A stretch of DNA of 64,000 nt from Effrenium voratum (GCA_963377175.1 CAUJNA010000525.1:21001-85000), one strand, 5' to 3'. Positions 1 through 9,441 are shown, counted from the stretch's first letter. The notes: generated by a model from the letters alone, not told the origin. Translations and numbers: made by a program.

Positions 1-52
1 TTTACGCAGAGCAACGAGTATATGCTCGCGTGTCATATCCAAAGCCTCATGG

Positions 53-736
53 TTGCAGCTTGTTGGCTGGAACTTTGGAGCGCTTGCCAGCTTAGTTTAT
101 TTAGTAAGCATGTCGTGTTTCGTGATGGATGATGGCACCCGGTGGGAGAGGGCGTGGATGCCAGAAGCGGGCTTGCCGTGGCTGCGGGAGAGCTCTTGGA
201 CTTCAGTTCGCGGTGGCAACTCCGACAAGCTGGAGATGAAGCTCCCGATCTACCTTAACGTGACTGGTGTGCCCATGAGCAGCCGGATGTTTGAGTTCAA
301 GGAAGAGCGCATGCACCGTGGACGCATGATTGTCGTGTACGAGGACCGGCAGCAGGGCTACTTGGACATCTTGTTCCGGAGGGTGAGGGAGGGATGCCGC
401 GTGGTGGCGCCCACGTTGGTGTTCTCGGAGGACAAACAGAAGGTCGCAGTTGTGTGGCATTCCCCGTTGACGGGCGAGCATCTCGCGGCCTGTGTCAGAA
501 AGACCACGCAACCTGTGCAAGTTGGGCCGGCGCCCCTTTGGCTTAAAACGTACATGTTTGCAACTTTGCAAACTATATACCAGTTGGGCCAGCGCCCCTT
601 TCGGTTCAAAACGTGCGTTTGTGAGTGTCAAGAGTGGGGTTTCCAGGAAATCACACGCCGCATGCGAGGCTATGGGATCTTCGCGGAATTCTGGTGCGTT
701 GGGACCAAGCAACCCAGGAGGAGTTCAAATCCGTGA
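53..736 (+). CDS. hypothetical ORF, 227 aa
   Basis: Open frame from an ATG at 53 to a TGA ending at 736. I recognise no family. The N-terminus is hydrophobic (about residues 8-25), which could be a signal anchor. The middle (residues 60-150) has mixed composition with no obvious low complexity, compatible with a real exon. Near the 3' end two similar 32-bp stretches (521-552 and 583-614) lie 62 bp apart, so part of the frame is an internal tandem duplication. A minus-strand frame overlaps most of it. It may be one exon of a longer gene or chance. Confidence 0.2.
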   Translation: MQLVGWNFGALASLVYLVSMSCFVMDDGTRWERAWMPEAGLPWLRESSWTSVRGGNSDKLEMKLPIYLNVTGVPMSSRMFEFKEERMHRGRMIVVYEDRQQGYLDILFRRVREGCRVVAPTLVFSEDKQKVAVVWHSPLTGEHLAACVRKTTQPVQVGPAPLWLKTYMFATLQTIYQLGQRPFRFKTCVCECQEWGFQEITRRMRGYGIFAEFWCVGTKQPRRSSNP

Positions 737-1838
737 GCGCGGTAGATATGACACCTTTGGGGCCACAGGTCAATTTGTTGAAGCGCAAGCGCGATTGCGA
801 CGGGCCGTGTTAGAAGCCCGAACACCATCCGGCCGACTATAGCGGGCTGGTTTCTTTGAACAGTGTCTATAGATTCCACAGCGCGCAGCGGTGAGCGTGA
901 AGTTGAAAATGTGCTCTCTCATATCCGGGTGAGCTTGATGGGCTCTATGTTTGCAGCATGGCTTGCGGGGCACAATTCTCTCGTCTCGCCCGGCGAGCGC
1001 TGCATTCTCTTCCAAAGACAGCTGCGAGCTTGGCGCCTCTGCAGCTGTTGCGCACGCAAGGTACGTTCTCAACGCCTATATAGGGCGCAGACGTTTCTAT
1101 ATATCTCATGCGCACGCTTGTCTGGCGGCAGTGGCGCGGCGGCAGCGTTGTTCTTGATCAGAGATGCATTGCTATCATCATCGCCCAGCATCTAGTTTTT
1201 TACAAGTCATTATATTACCATCCTGTTTATTATCTGGATTCCTCCCGTGCGCTTCTGAGGCCTCATATAACGTTCTCAGACCTTCACTGCGCATGCAAGG
1301 GTGGAACGCTCGCGGCTATACTGCCTGCAGAGCAGATGGCAGCGTGAAAGCGCGCCTGATCATGCGACGTTGAACATGATGAAGAATTAACAAAACCATA
1401 TAGATATATCCCAAGCGGTGGCGTGGATTTGTAGGTGTGAGGCGTCGCCAAGGACAAACAAACAGACAGACGAACGGAATGCGTCTATAAATATATAGGG
1501 TCAGAGACGTTCCAGACGTCTTAATTTTCAGTACCGCGCCAAGAAAACATGACAAAGGCCAACAAATGCAACAAATAAAGCAGCCACCAATGAATATAGC
1601 TAAGAAACAAATAAACACAACCACCAATGATTCAAACAAAATGCAACACAAGAGGCTAGTATGCCCAGCCGCGATAGGCCTACCGGGGAACCCCGCGGGA
1701 TATAAATAGGGTAACGCGCCATAGCAGCTGGCCTCCTGGGCTTGGCGTGGAAGAGCTGCCGGAGTGGTTGGTGGACTCGGGCTCTGCCCATATATTGCAT
1801 GCGTGTAGACACGCACAGATACATGGATACTTGTCTTA
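737..1838. other. no supported gene
   Basis: Only short overlapping frames on both strands. The stretch 1370-1720 is A-rich and repetitive in composition. I see no conserved domain. Confidence 0.5.
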
Positions 1839-1992
1839 TAAGTTCAACCGTCGGAGTTAGCAAGTTCAACCGTTGGACTTAGCAAGTTCAACCGTTGGAC
1901 TTAGCAAGTTCAACCGTTGGACTTAGCAAGTTCAACCGTTGGACTTAGCAAGTTCAACCGTTGGACTTAGCAAGTTCGACCGTCGAACTTAG
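1839..1992. repeat. 22-bp tandem repeat, 7 copies, each unit palindromic
   Basis: Seven 22-bp units (CAAGTTCAACCGTTGGACTTAG and variants) run without gaps. Each unit has 9-bp arms around a central C. The last unit (1971-1992) has a perfect palindrome, AAGTTCGAC-C-GTCGAACTT; the standard unit has one mismatch that would be a G-U pair in RNA. Related AAGTTCGAC-type words continue beyond the array to about 2110. There are no unique spacers, so this is not CRISPR. Confidence 0.9.
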
Positions 1993-2352
1993 TAACCCCA
2001 ACGATTAAACTTATCGCCGAGTTATATGTTCTTATAACTTGTGTTATAACACCGACGCGTGTTACTTATGGTTGAAGTTATGTAACTCGAACATAAGTTC
2101 GACGCGCGTACTCTTTCGTAAGTAGCGCAACCATGGTTATAAGTAGACAAGCACTTATAAGCCCAACCGACCATCCAAGTATGCGAGACAACTCGACAGA
2201 TAATAGATATTCATGTTTCTGCTGTAGATTCACTGAAGTTAGCACAGGCTCAAACCCCGCAGAAGTCATTGCAGGTCCCACATTTCAAGCAACAAAGAGC
2301 AGAAAACAGTAATGAGCCAAATAGCGAAGCATTACATTGAAGCAGTGCAACC

Positions 2353-3090
2353 ATGAATCAACCCTGCCCGTGCCGGTGTCACATACCTCGTGTTCAACAG
2401 CTGTCAGAGGCAGTCCGCAACAAAGATTGCAACCAAGCGGGCCACATGCTCCGCAATGGATGCTGGAAGATCTTGGCTGCGACAGACGGATGGGATGTGA
2501 TTGACGAGCTTGCAGATGATTTTGTGGAGGTGAGATGCGCAAGGGTGCAAGCGACTCTTTGCAGAGCAGAAGCTACGCGTACAGCCGAGTTCCAAAATCA
2601 CTCAGCGCAAGATGACGTGCCGCAAGTGCAATACCGCTGCAAAGCGCGCTATGCCAAGGATGCAAAGGACGTTGTTGTTCTTTGGTCAAAGAGCCTGACG
2701 ACGCAAAACCATGCAGAGCCTTGGCTAGTTGCATGGCGCTCCTGCCCACTCCTGGAACTGCATTTTTCCTTTCCTAGCTGCAAAGCAACAAGCGTGGAAA
2801 TCCGATCAGCATTGAGCGGGTGCAACATTGCGTTGAAGCTACCATACCTTTTGTGTGAGAGAGACAAGGCAGATACCTACAGACTTATCCGCGGGCACTT
2901 GTCAGCCCAGGGCTGGATGGAAACGAGCACCATCCCGTGGTTCCTTATCTTTATCAGTCCTCGCAGCATTCATCGATCCTTTGCGGTTGTAGCCTGGCAT
3001 GCCAAGCGTCAGCACCGCATCCCATCTGAGGACGCTAGAGCGTCTGGCTCGAAGACCCATAGAGTGCTTGATAGTTTGACAAGTCCCTAA
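2353..3090 (+). CDS. hypothetical ORF, 245 aa
   Basis: Open frame from ATG 2353 to a stop at 3090. The first residues are Cys/Pro rich, followed by a mixed region with helical character (about residues 14-70). No recognised domain, catalytic motif or membrane segment. Frames on the minus strand (2404-2601, 2649-2867) overlap it, so coding is not certain. It stands alone between a tandem repeat upstream and the compact plus-strand block that starts at 3.2 kb. Confidence 0.22.
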   Translation: MNQPCPCRCHIPRVQQLSEAVRNKDCNQAGHMLRNGCWKILAATDGWDVIDELADDFVEVRCARVQATLCRAEATRTAEFQNHSAQDDVPQVQYRCKARYAKDAKDVVVLWSKSLTTQNHAEPWLVAWRSCPLLELHFSFPSCKATSVEIRSALSGCNIALKLPYLLCERDKADTYRLIRGHLSAQGWMETSTIPWFLIFISPRSIHRSFAVVAWHAKRQHRIPSEDARASGSKTHRVLDSLTSP

Positions 3091-3240
3091 GTGACCAGTC
3101 TGCCGAGCAAACTCGTCCACGGCCTGCAGATGTGTAGCAAAAAATAAATAGACTCGCCAAAGGCGGCAGCTGTCTGTGCATCGAGTTTGTCTGGGGGAGA
3201 GGCTTCGTGATCGCAGCGCCGCGCGCGGCTCGATGGGGGG

Positions 3241-3540
3241 ATGGGAAGTGCGGCTAGCGGGAGCATGTCGAACGGCTGGCAGCCCCACTGCGTGGCGGCC
3301 GAAGAAGACACAACGGGCTGGAGCCCGGCGATGTGGGAAGACTTTTACGAGCACTGCCGCGAGTTGGAGCGCGACATCCTGGCGGGCAAGCACGGCGACC
3401 TGCTGCTGCCGGGCGGCCGCATTTTGCCCGTCCTGAAGCCCAGGCAAGCGGAAGCCCAGCCCTGGCAGGCCGAAGGCCAGCCAGCCCCGAGACACCCGCT
3501 AGAAGAAGGCAGCGCGAGCAGAGAGCGCAAAGCCGCATGA
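3241..3540 (+). CDS. exon-like ORF of unknown family, 99 aa
   Basis: Begins with ATG at 3241. Residues 10-60 look like folded protein, with aromatic and charged residues (motif GWSPAMWEDFYEHCRELERD), followed by an Ala/Gln/Pro-rich tail. The tail contains the word AGGCCGAAGGCCAGCC, which recurs with small changes at about 4052 and 4834, so the 3' part may be repeat derived or intronic. First member of a plus-strand run of ORFs to about 9.0 kb. I do not recognise the family. It could be an exon rather than a complete gene. Confidence 0.35.
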   Translation: MGSAASGSMSNGWQPHCVAAEEDTTGWSPAMWEDFYEHCRELERDILAGKHGDLLLPGGRILPVLKPRQAEAQPWQAEGQPAPRHPLEEGSASRERKAA

Positions 3541-3679
3541 GCGCCTGTGGAAGGGGGAACTTCCGCGCGAGAAAGCTGCGGGCAGCTGCCTGCTCGCATG
3601 AGTTTCTGCAGTCTATTGCCACGCGCCTGCTGCCTGTCCGCAGCATTTTTTGCTCGCAGCCAGCGAAAGTAAAGCTGCG

Positions 3680-4024
3680 ATGAAGCGGCCAGCGACAAGA
3701 GGCGGGGTCGCCGGGGCAGCGGCGAGCGGGGGACAGGCGAAGCAAAAGCAAGGCCAGCGCACGCAGAAGAAGCCAGCAGCGGCGCAGAACCAGAAGCTTC
3801 CCGAGCCGTTGCGTCGCCGCGTGGACTGGAGCCGAGTGACGGCCGCGCAGCTGCTGGAGTGCCGCGAAGACTATCAGGACGCGAAGGCTTACAATGCGGG
3901 GCATGGCCACGGCGTGCCAAGTTACAGGGAGTACGCTCGCAGCCACTTCTTGGCCACGCAGCGCGCCCAAGACCTCGAGCCCGAAGCCTTGCGGCAGCAC
4001 TTAGCTGGGCGCGGCCGGCCGTGA
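3680..4024 (+). CDS. exon-like basic ORF of unknown family, 114 aa
   Basis: ATG at 3680, stop at 4024. An Ala/Lys/Gln-rich low-complexity N-terminus (about 40 residues) is followed by a helical-looking part containing LRRRVDWSRVTAAQLLECRE and a tail with YREYARSHFLATQ. The basic N-terminus could bind nucleic acid, but this is only composition. Same strand and style as the ORFs on either side. No family recognised. Confidence 0.35.
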   Translation: MKRPATRGGVAGAAASGGQAKQKQGQRTQKKPAAAQNQKLPEPLRRRVDWSRVTAAQLLECREDYQDAKAYNAGHGHGVPSYREYARSHFLATQRAQDLEPEALRQHLAGRGRP

Positions 4025-4201
4025 GACTGTAGAGCTTTTTCTCCTGCGGGGCAAGCCGAAGGCCAGCCTCTCTGCGCAGAGTGTCCGTGGCTCTAAAGGA
4101 AAAAATGCGTTGGCCACAGACACAAACGACCGAGGTCTCTTCACGTGCTGTGTGGCCCGCTGCGTGTCTCTTTCAGGGTGCCACAGCGTAGTTCTTGAGC
4201 C

Positions 4202-4551
4202 ATGAGCGACTTTCCCGAGCTCGACCTCCAAGCGTGCTCGCAAAGAGAGTTGCTGGTGCTCTGCCAAGCCGCGCGGCTTCGACTATTCCGGGGGTATCGC
4301 ATGCATGCGGGCAACAGCACGGACGGCTCCCGAGCGAAAAGAGATTCCGGCTTGTGTGCAACACCATCTGCAAAGACAGGACCTACGTCGTGAACCACCT
4401 GGAGGAAGAGATCTACCGGATGCTCCTGAGAAACATCAGCGCCATGTCGCAGGACCGCGTGGAGTTTCATCGCATGTGTGACGACGTCCGCGCGGAGCTG
4501 GACTGGATCGACCCCCATTTGACCCCGATAAGAGGCGATTCGCCTAGGTGA
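4202..4551 (+). CDS. two overlapping exon-like frames of unknown family
   Basis: A frame from ATG 4202 (MSDFPELDLQACSQREL...) reads as protein for about 40 residues. From about 4330 another frame takes over and ends at 4551, containing CNTICKDRTYVVNHLEEE and MLLRNISAMSQDRVEFHR. The switch suggests either a short intron near 4290-4340 or a 1-base shift. The second half is Glu/Arg rich and probably helical. Neighbours are ORFs on the same strand. No recognised domain. Confidence 0.3.
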
Positions 4552-4744
4552 GCGGCCAGCGAGTGTGCGAGCCGTGCGAGGAATTCTGCCAACCAGTTCT
4601 GCTACTGCACACACGGAGCCCTCAGGCTTGTGCCGGAGACTTTGAGCTTTGCTAGGGCATGTTCTTTGGAAGTCATCCGGGCTAAAGCTGCCCGCGTGCG
4701 CGAGCCTCCCGCGCAGCGGAGCTACAAAAAGGCGCTGTGCGCAG

Positions 4745-4899
4745 ACAGTAGCAACGTCACACTATTCGCGGGTCTGAATCTTGGACGGGCGGATTCGGTT
4801 AGACGGGGTGTGGCCAGAGGTCCACTCGGGGGCAAGCCGAAGGCCAGCCCGGCCAGCAGCACCGCCTCAAGCCGCTGACTGTGACCGCTGCCATTTCAG
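4745..4899 (+). other. partial introner-like copy / candidate intron
   Basis: A 31-bp end sequence at 4750-4780 (AGCAACGTCACACTATTCGC...) matches the left arm of the foldback intron at 5290-5320. The preceding exon-like stretch (GAGCTACAAAAAGGCGCTGTGC) also matches the exon before that intron, so about 150 bp is duplicated roughly 520 bp apart. A possible acceptor lies at 4899 (CTGACTGTGACC...CATTTCAG|G), with a branch-like CTGAC. The right inverted arm is missing here. Confidence 0.45.
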
Positions 4900-5284
4900 G
4901 CTTGGCCGCGGCTGAGGCGCTTGAAAGCTTTTCAGTCCGCTGTCGGTCAGATCTGCCGGAGTAGTTCGGGCGAGACTTGCGTCAGCCCCTTTGACGCACG
5001 AAGCTCTCGCGCTGGTGCCTGTGTCTGACACGTTGAAGGAGGATGACGTGGGGAGAAGCGGGAGCAATTCACGCACAGGTCTTTGAGCTGTGCGTATGGC
5101 TCCCACTTACACTTGCCACAGCCATCCCTCACTTTATGCCACGTAGACAAAGACAAAGACGAGGAGCCGCTGTGCTTCTACCAGAAGTTTGCAGTGTGGC
5201 GAAGCCCGGGCTAAAAGCACTCTCGCGCATCTAGCGCGCCTCGAGCATCGTGGGCAGTGGAGCTACAAAAAGGTGCTTTGCCAG

Positions 5285-5519
5285 GCAATAGCAACGTCAC
5301 GCTATTCGCGGGTCTGAATCTTGGACGAGCGGATTCGTTTGGACGGGGAGTGCTGCTAGCCGAGTTTCTGTTGAGTAGGTCAGCCACAAAGCAAAGCCGA
5401 GCACCGATGCCTAGCAGTGTTTTTCTTTGCAGGCCAGCCACGAAGCAAGTCCAACCACCGATCCCGCGCCAATTGATTCAGACCCGCGAATAGTGTGGCG
5501 TTACTTTTCTGCTTTGCAG
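5285..5519 (+). other. introner-like foldback intron, GC-AG, 235 bp
   Basis: Exon side CTTTGCCAG| and GCAATAGC at the 5' end; CTTTTCTGCTTTGCAG|GCAAGC at the 3' end. The near-identical words GCTTTGCCAGGCAA and GCTTTGCAGGCAA form a target-duplication-like direct repeat. Inside, 31-bp inverted arms (5290-5320 and 5475-5505) match at 28 of 31 positions. Splicing would join a frame ending WSYKKVLCQ to one starting ASERAADH in phase 0. Non-canonical GC donors and AG|G acceptors are known in dinoflagellates; the mobile-intron interpretation is inference. Confidence 0.55.
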
Positions 5520-5870
5520 GCAAGCGAGAGAGCGGCGGATCATATTGTATGTGTGACTTGCCTGCAGCATTGTTGTGTCGTAGCAAGGCGTGCGACGCCA
5601 TTCCGCGGGATGGGGCGCCGTAGCAAAAGGCCGAAAATGGACGACCCAACACAGTATATCTTCGTGGAGATATCGCCTTGTATAGTGTCTGAGTATTGCA
5701 GCAAGGTGCGCGAGCGACTGGGCTTGTCGCCCGAGTGGCTCACGCAGCTTAGCAGCTGCCTGAGCTGTGGCAAGATGCGAGGCCTCTACAGAGGGCCCGA
5801 GGATGAGACGGAGTTTCGACGACTGGGCATGTGCGAGGCATGCAGACACATTTTGGAAGCCATCGACTAG
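5520..5870 (+). CDS. exon of unknown protein with paired CxxC motifs
   Basis: Continues in frame from the acceptor at 5519 to a TAG at 5870. If it is a separate gene, the first good ATG is at 5610. Four Cys occur as CLSC and, 21 residues later, CEAC, typical spacing for a small zinc-binding ribbon. Another pair, CVTC, lies near the exon start. The middle reads DDPTQYIFVEISPCIVSEYC. Zinc binding is inferred from motif spacing only. The upstream exon would be the frame ending at 5284. Confidence 0.42.
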   Translation, partial: ASERAADHIVCVTCLQHCCVVARRATPFRGMGRRSKRPKMDDPTQYIFVEISPCIVSEYCSKVRERLGLSPEWLTQLSSCLSCGKMRGLYRGPEDETEFRRLGMCEACRHILEAID

Positions 5871-5922
5871 CATGTATGTGAAGTGGGCGCAATGCACAAG
5901 CCTGACATACTCTGGACTACAG

Positions 5923-6075
5923 ATGGCCGAGCGGCTGGTTATTTTGAGCCAGGTGCGAGGCGCGACGCACGGCAACGCTGCCCAGCTGGCCGACATGGTG
6001 CGCGTGTCGACAGGACAGCGTGAGTTGCTGGAGCCTTTCGTTGGACACAGGCCAGACCCCAGCCGTTGGCAGTGA
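5923..6075 (+). CDS. small ORF, 50 aa, unknown
   Basis: ATG 5923 to TGA 6075, preceded by CTACAG, which could be a cis- or trans-splice acceptor directly before the ATG. Reads MAERLVILSQVRGATHGNAA and continues with helical character. It sits 52 bp after the CxxC ORF and 73 bp before the 361-aa ORF on the same strand. It could be an exon of either neighbour. No family recognised. Confidence 0.3.
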   Translation: MAERLVILSQVRGATHGNAAQLADMVRVSTGQRELLEPFVGHRPDPSRWQ

Positions 6076-6148
6076 TGGCTTCCTGATTTAGCGGAGTACG
6101 AAGCGTGCAGAGTTTGAAGCGTGGAAAAGAGTCAGAGAGCCTTGCGTC

Positions 6149-7234
6149 ATGCGAATGCGAATCAGGGGCAGGCCTATTGAGAGTGACATGGCGCATGTAA
6201 AATCTTTTTGTTCGTTCGTGGCTAGGATTTTTGTGGCTCAAAGCATGGAGGAAGCTTTTGCAACCAAGTATGTGCTCGCGCTGTCCGACAGCACCGGCAA
6301 CGGATATGCTGAGTACGGCTCCAATGTGGTGAAGATGTCGTCCAGCGAAACAAAGCATGTGCTGATTCTCGGCCTTGGCGCGAGTTTGATTCATGCCTCC
6401 AAAGGCAACAGGCATATCTTGAAGAAGCTTCTCTGCACCTGGGCTGGCATCGCCGACTCGTACTACGAGATGAAATGCCGTGATCAGCTTTTGCGCAAGC
6501 GCGTTGGGCTGAGCGTGGCCCCTGCGCGTGACGCTGTGCGTGTCGACCAAGAGTGCAAGTTTACCCCTTTACATCAGGCCCGACGCGCCTGGCGAGTGAA
6601 AGAGTCCAGCTCCACCATCAGGTCCATGGAGAAAGCCTGGTTTGAGAAGGACGGCATGCCTTTGTTCACCCCGCTCGGCATCGGCAGTGGCTTGCACTTC
6701 TGGGGATCCATGGAGCGCAAAAAGGAGATTTTCAACGACCTGATGGAGCGAGTGGCCCGAGACTGCGAGCCCGCGTCCGCGGAGCTTTACATCCTCGTGT
6801 GCGCGGGGTGGAACTTGGTGCCAGGCCCGTGTGAGGATGCTGGCGCGGCTGAGAGGATGGCCAGGCTGCACGCGGAGCAGCAGCTATTGACGTTGCTGCA
6901 GACAGAGGCAGTGACATTTCGGGATGTGCTGCAGATGTGTCATCTGTGGTCGGATATGCCGCTGACTGCCAACCTATGGTCGCAGCTCGCGTGCTGCTCC
7001 TCTCCGCTTTGGTGGCTTTCGAGGCGCGTGATCCAAGATTGCGGCTGCTCGGCGGAGATCTTCTGCCCTGGATTCTACCGGGAGTTCGCAGGCGAGGAAG
7101 AGCAGTGGCAGTTCCTGCAGCGGAGGCTTCCCATCTCCAGCCTCAGAGCAGCACGCAAGGAGCCGGGTGCGATCGCTGCGCTGTGGCGATACATGGAGTT
7201 GTTTACGTGTCTGGCAGCCAGAGCCTTGGAGTAG
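6149..7234 (+). CDS. hypothetical protein, 361 aa
   Basis: Longest frame in the 5' block, ATG 6149 to TAG 7234. Composition looks like a globular alpha/beta protein: hydrophobic stretch KHVLILGLGASLIHAS at residues 71-86, a Cys/Trp-rich C-terminal third, no long low-complexity run. I recognise no domain. No membrane helix is clear. It is flanked closely by short ORFs on the same strand, which could be co-oriented exons or separate genes. Coding status is better supported than for the other ORFs here because of its length and even composition. Confidence 0.5.
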   Translation: MRMRIRGRPIESDMAHVKSFCSFVARIFVAQSMEEAFATKYVLALSDSTGNGYAEYGSNVVKMSSSETKHVLILGLGASLIHASKGNRHILKKLLCTWAGIADSYYEMKCRDQLLRKRVGLSVAPARDAVRVDQECKFTPLHQARRAWRVKESSSTIRSMEKAWFEKDGMPLFTPLGIGSGLHFWGSMERKKEIFNDLMERVARDCEPASAELYILVCAGWNLVPGPCEDAGAAERMARLHAEQQLLTLLQTEAVTFRDVLQMCHLWSDMPLTANLWSQLACCSSPLWWLSRRVIQDCGCSAEIFCPGFYREFAGEEEQWQFLQRRLPISSLRAARKEPGAIAALWRYMELFTCLAARALE

Positions 7235-7395
7235 AGCTGGGTCTTTGGCTCCGGGACAAGCAGCACAAGCTCGGGATTCAGATGCAATGGGCCTGCTGGG
7301 AGCGAGCAAGACTGGGGTGCTGCCGCAGGCGGCGTGTGTAATCCGCCCTTTTTGGTGGCCAGGGGCTGATAGTGTGTGCCCCGCGCCACCCATTG

Positions 7396-7704
7396 ATGGC
7401 CGAGCTGGCACACCACGTGATCCACCCGGCGACGTCAGGAGCTGGCATCGGGCGCAGCCTCCGCGATCGCCTGCAGGATGAGATTTGCAGGTTTGACCCC
7501 GAGAGGCTGAGCCCAGGCTGGCACATCAGCAAGGCGTACGGCCTCGTGGACTTGGCGGAGTTTCGCAGCCATGGCTTCGCGACCACTACTTGGCGGTCAG
7601 CAGAGTCGCCCGCAGCTGGCGCAGGGTTGGAGAGATGGTGCCAGCTCAGGTTTCCCTGCATGCCGTCGCAGGAGTCTCAGGACGAAGTCCGGAGAGAGGC
7701 TTAG
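7396..7704 (+). CDS. hypothetical ORF, 102 aa
   Basis: First ATG of the frame is at 7396; a GTG 24 bp upstream is unlikely in a eukaryote. Residues 1-60 contain AELAHHVIHPATSGAGIG and RLSPGWHISKAYGLVDLAEF, which look like folded sequence. Near the 3' end the DNA word CAGGACGAAGTCCGGAGAG occurs at 7677 and again at 7727, so the last residues run into a short duplication. Same strand as neighbours. No family recognised. Confidence 0.35.
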   Translation: MAELAHHVIHPATSGAGIGRSLRDRLQDEICRFDPERLSPGWHISKAYGLVDLAEFRSHGFATTTWRSAESPAAGAGLERWCQLRFPCMPSQESQDEVRREA

Positions 7705-7938
7705 TCCGGAGGAAGTCGTGTCAGGACGAAGTCCGGAGAGTGGCCTAGGACGCAGAGCGGAATTGAGCCAAGCAGGCTGCTCGCTCGCAATTCGCGAGAT
7801 TGGAATTGAGCATCAGCACCTTTAGCCAGAGAGTCATGCTTGTGAGACCAAGGAAGAAAAACAGGCTTGCAGTGCGCGTGTGTCATTTGTTTGTCTTGCT
7901 TTGGTGCAGTAGGCTTGGCATCTTCGACTGCCTGAGTT

Positions 7939-8349
7939 ATGGACTGCGTGGGTTGGCTCAGCTATGGACTGTGCTTCAGCTTTGCTTGGGTAGTGATGCC
8001 TGTCAGCGAAGGGTCTGACTCGGCGCGCAGTCGCAGCACGGACTGTAGTGAGTGGATTGATCTTGGCTCGCAGACCCGCAACAAGGCAGAGCCAGGAGTA
8101 GACTCCTGCCAGCAGCGGCGCGGCAGGCTTGGCCGGGCTCAGGAGGAAGCTTCGATTCGCAAGAGGCTGTTGGACGAGCCGTCGGCTCGCAGAGAAGTGG
8201 AGGCGGCGCAGAGGCGGCAGCGGCAGGGCAGGTCGCGCGGCGCAGAGCAGATGGCCGCGCCGCAGTCTGAGGGCCGCTCTTTCATCAGGCAGCCAAAGGT
8301 CACCGCGCGCAGGCCAGCGCCGCGCAGGTGGTCGCTTGCAGACCTCTAG
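7939..8349 (+). CDS. Arg/Gln-rich hypothetical ORF, 136 aa
   Basis: ATG 7939 to TAG 8349. The N-terminus is hydrophobic (about residues 4-20), followed by an Arg/Glu/Gln-rich region (residues 58-100) likely to form a charged helix or coiled coil. A second possible start is the Met near residue 20, which would remove the hydrophobic part. No recognised domain. It lies between two other plus-strand ORFs. Confidence 0.3.
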   Translation: MDCVGWLSYGLCFSFAWVVMPVSEGSDSARSRSTDCSEWIDLGSQTRNKAEPGVDSCQQRRGRLGRAQEEASIRKRLLDEPSARREVEAAQRRQRQGRSRGAEQMAAPQSEGRSFIRQPKVTARRPAPRRWSLADL

Positions 8350-8498
8350 GCGGAGACCTGGCGGTTGAGATGCAGGTGTTGCGCCTTAGTGAGGCCGGCC
8401 GGGTTTCTAATCTTGTGTGTTGCAAATAGCGTTTCGAGCGGGGGTGACTATTTTTCATTGCTCGTGAGGAGCGCCTGGCTCCCGTGGCGCGCAAGGTG

Positions 8499-9302
8499 AT
8501 GGAGCTCTACACGAATCAGAAGGGCAAGGACAAGACGGAGTACAACGATCTGCAGGTGCAGTGCCTGGTGGGCCAGGGGCTGGTGTTTCCGCAGGCCTAC
8601 GATGCCCTGACATGCGTATGGTGCCGCAAGCAAGAGAAGCTCTTCAGGCTTCAGTCGCTGGCGGCAGTGTTTCAGCACTTCAAGAGCCAGAGTCACGTCA
8701 GGTCACAGGACGACGGCGGAGTCACTCACACGCATCCCGCCCCGCAAGAGCAGCAGCCGCAGGTGGAGCAGGAGCAGGAGCCGACAGACAAGGAGCCAGT
8801 CAACGACCCGGCGAGCTCCGGTCTGGAGTGGTTGAGCGACAAGCATCTCCCCACCAGTGATGAGCTCATAGAACTCTCCAAGGAGCAACAGGAAGCAATT
8901 TTGGGTGGATCGGGCGACTTGTCCTTCAATATGTCTCCGTGGATTCGAGCTCTCGTCAGCATTGTGTACGACTTCAACTGGCCGGTCATTAAGGACATGC
9001 TTTTTATGCCTTTTTTTTTGTGTGCTTTTTTTGGACCGAAAACCTTGTTTTTTCGCGTGCGCGTTCTTTGTCAAAACAATCCGTTTTTCGGAAGTGTTTT
9101 TTTTGCCGAAAATCTTGGGGAGGGAGGGGGGGGGGAAGAATTTTGGGATGCGCTCTTACTCCGAGGTGGCTTGAACTTGACTTGCGTTGCTGCATGGCCA
9201 AAAGGACCCCAAAGAAGAAAGTCAAGAGGGAAGGGGCGGGATCCGCTTGGGCAGAAACATGCAACTTGGCAGCCTACTGGTTACAATCGTTGGCCACCTT
9301 AG
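8499..9302 (+). CDS. C2H2-like zinc-finger ORF running into low complexity
   Basis: The ATG at 8499 is preferred over the GTG at 8484. Residues about 38-66 contain CVWCRKQ...VFQHFKSQSH, a Cys-x2-Cys ... His-x5-His arrangement resembling a zinc finger. A Gln/Glu/Pro-rich linker follows, then SFNMSPWIRALVSIVYDFNWPV. From about 8998 the DNA becomes T-rich and then G-rich (to about 9140), so the C-terminal 90 residues are probably not coding; an intron donor or true end near 8998 is likely. Last plus-strand ORF of the block. Confidence 0.38.
   Translation: MELYTNQKGKDKTEYNDLQVQCLVGQGLVFPQAYDALTCVWCRKQEKLFRLQSLAAVFQHFKSQSHVRSQDDGGVTHTHPAPQEQQPQVEQEQEPTDKEPVNDPASSGLEWLSDKHLPTSDELIELSKEQQEAILGGSGDLSFNMSPWIRALVSIVYDFNWPVIKDMLFMPFFLCAFFGPKTLFFRVRVLCQNNPFFGSVFFAENLGEGGGGEEFWDALLLRGGLNLTCVAAWPKGPQRRKSRGKGRDPLGQKHATWQPTGYNRWPP
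9000..9140. repeat. T-rich / G-rich low-complexity tract
   Basis: Runs of T (8-9 nt) alternate with GGAC/GAAAACC words, then a run of G. It separates the plus-strand block from the minus-strand block. Confidence 0.7.
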
Positions 9303-9441
9303 CAGCCGATAAGCAAGAAGCAAAAGGCCGTGCACGCGCAGCTGCTCTCTTTTTTTCCGGCATTGCCCCACGCCAATGGAAAAGAGATACAGCTGGACAG
9401 CGCCAGTGAGACCCCGTCATATGGCAGCTGCCAGGTTTGCC

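Noticed and set aside
1316..1816. 166-aa hydrophobic minus-strand ORF
   Set aside because: Composition follows A-rich DNA on the plus strand; no start context or domain, so I consider it chance.
1839..1992. CRISPR-like array
   Set aside because: Units abut without unique spacers, and the context is eukaryotic.
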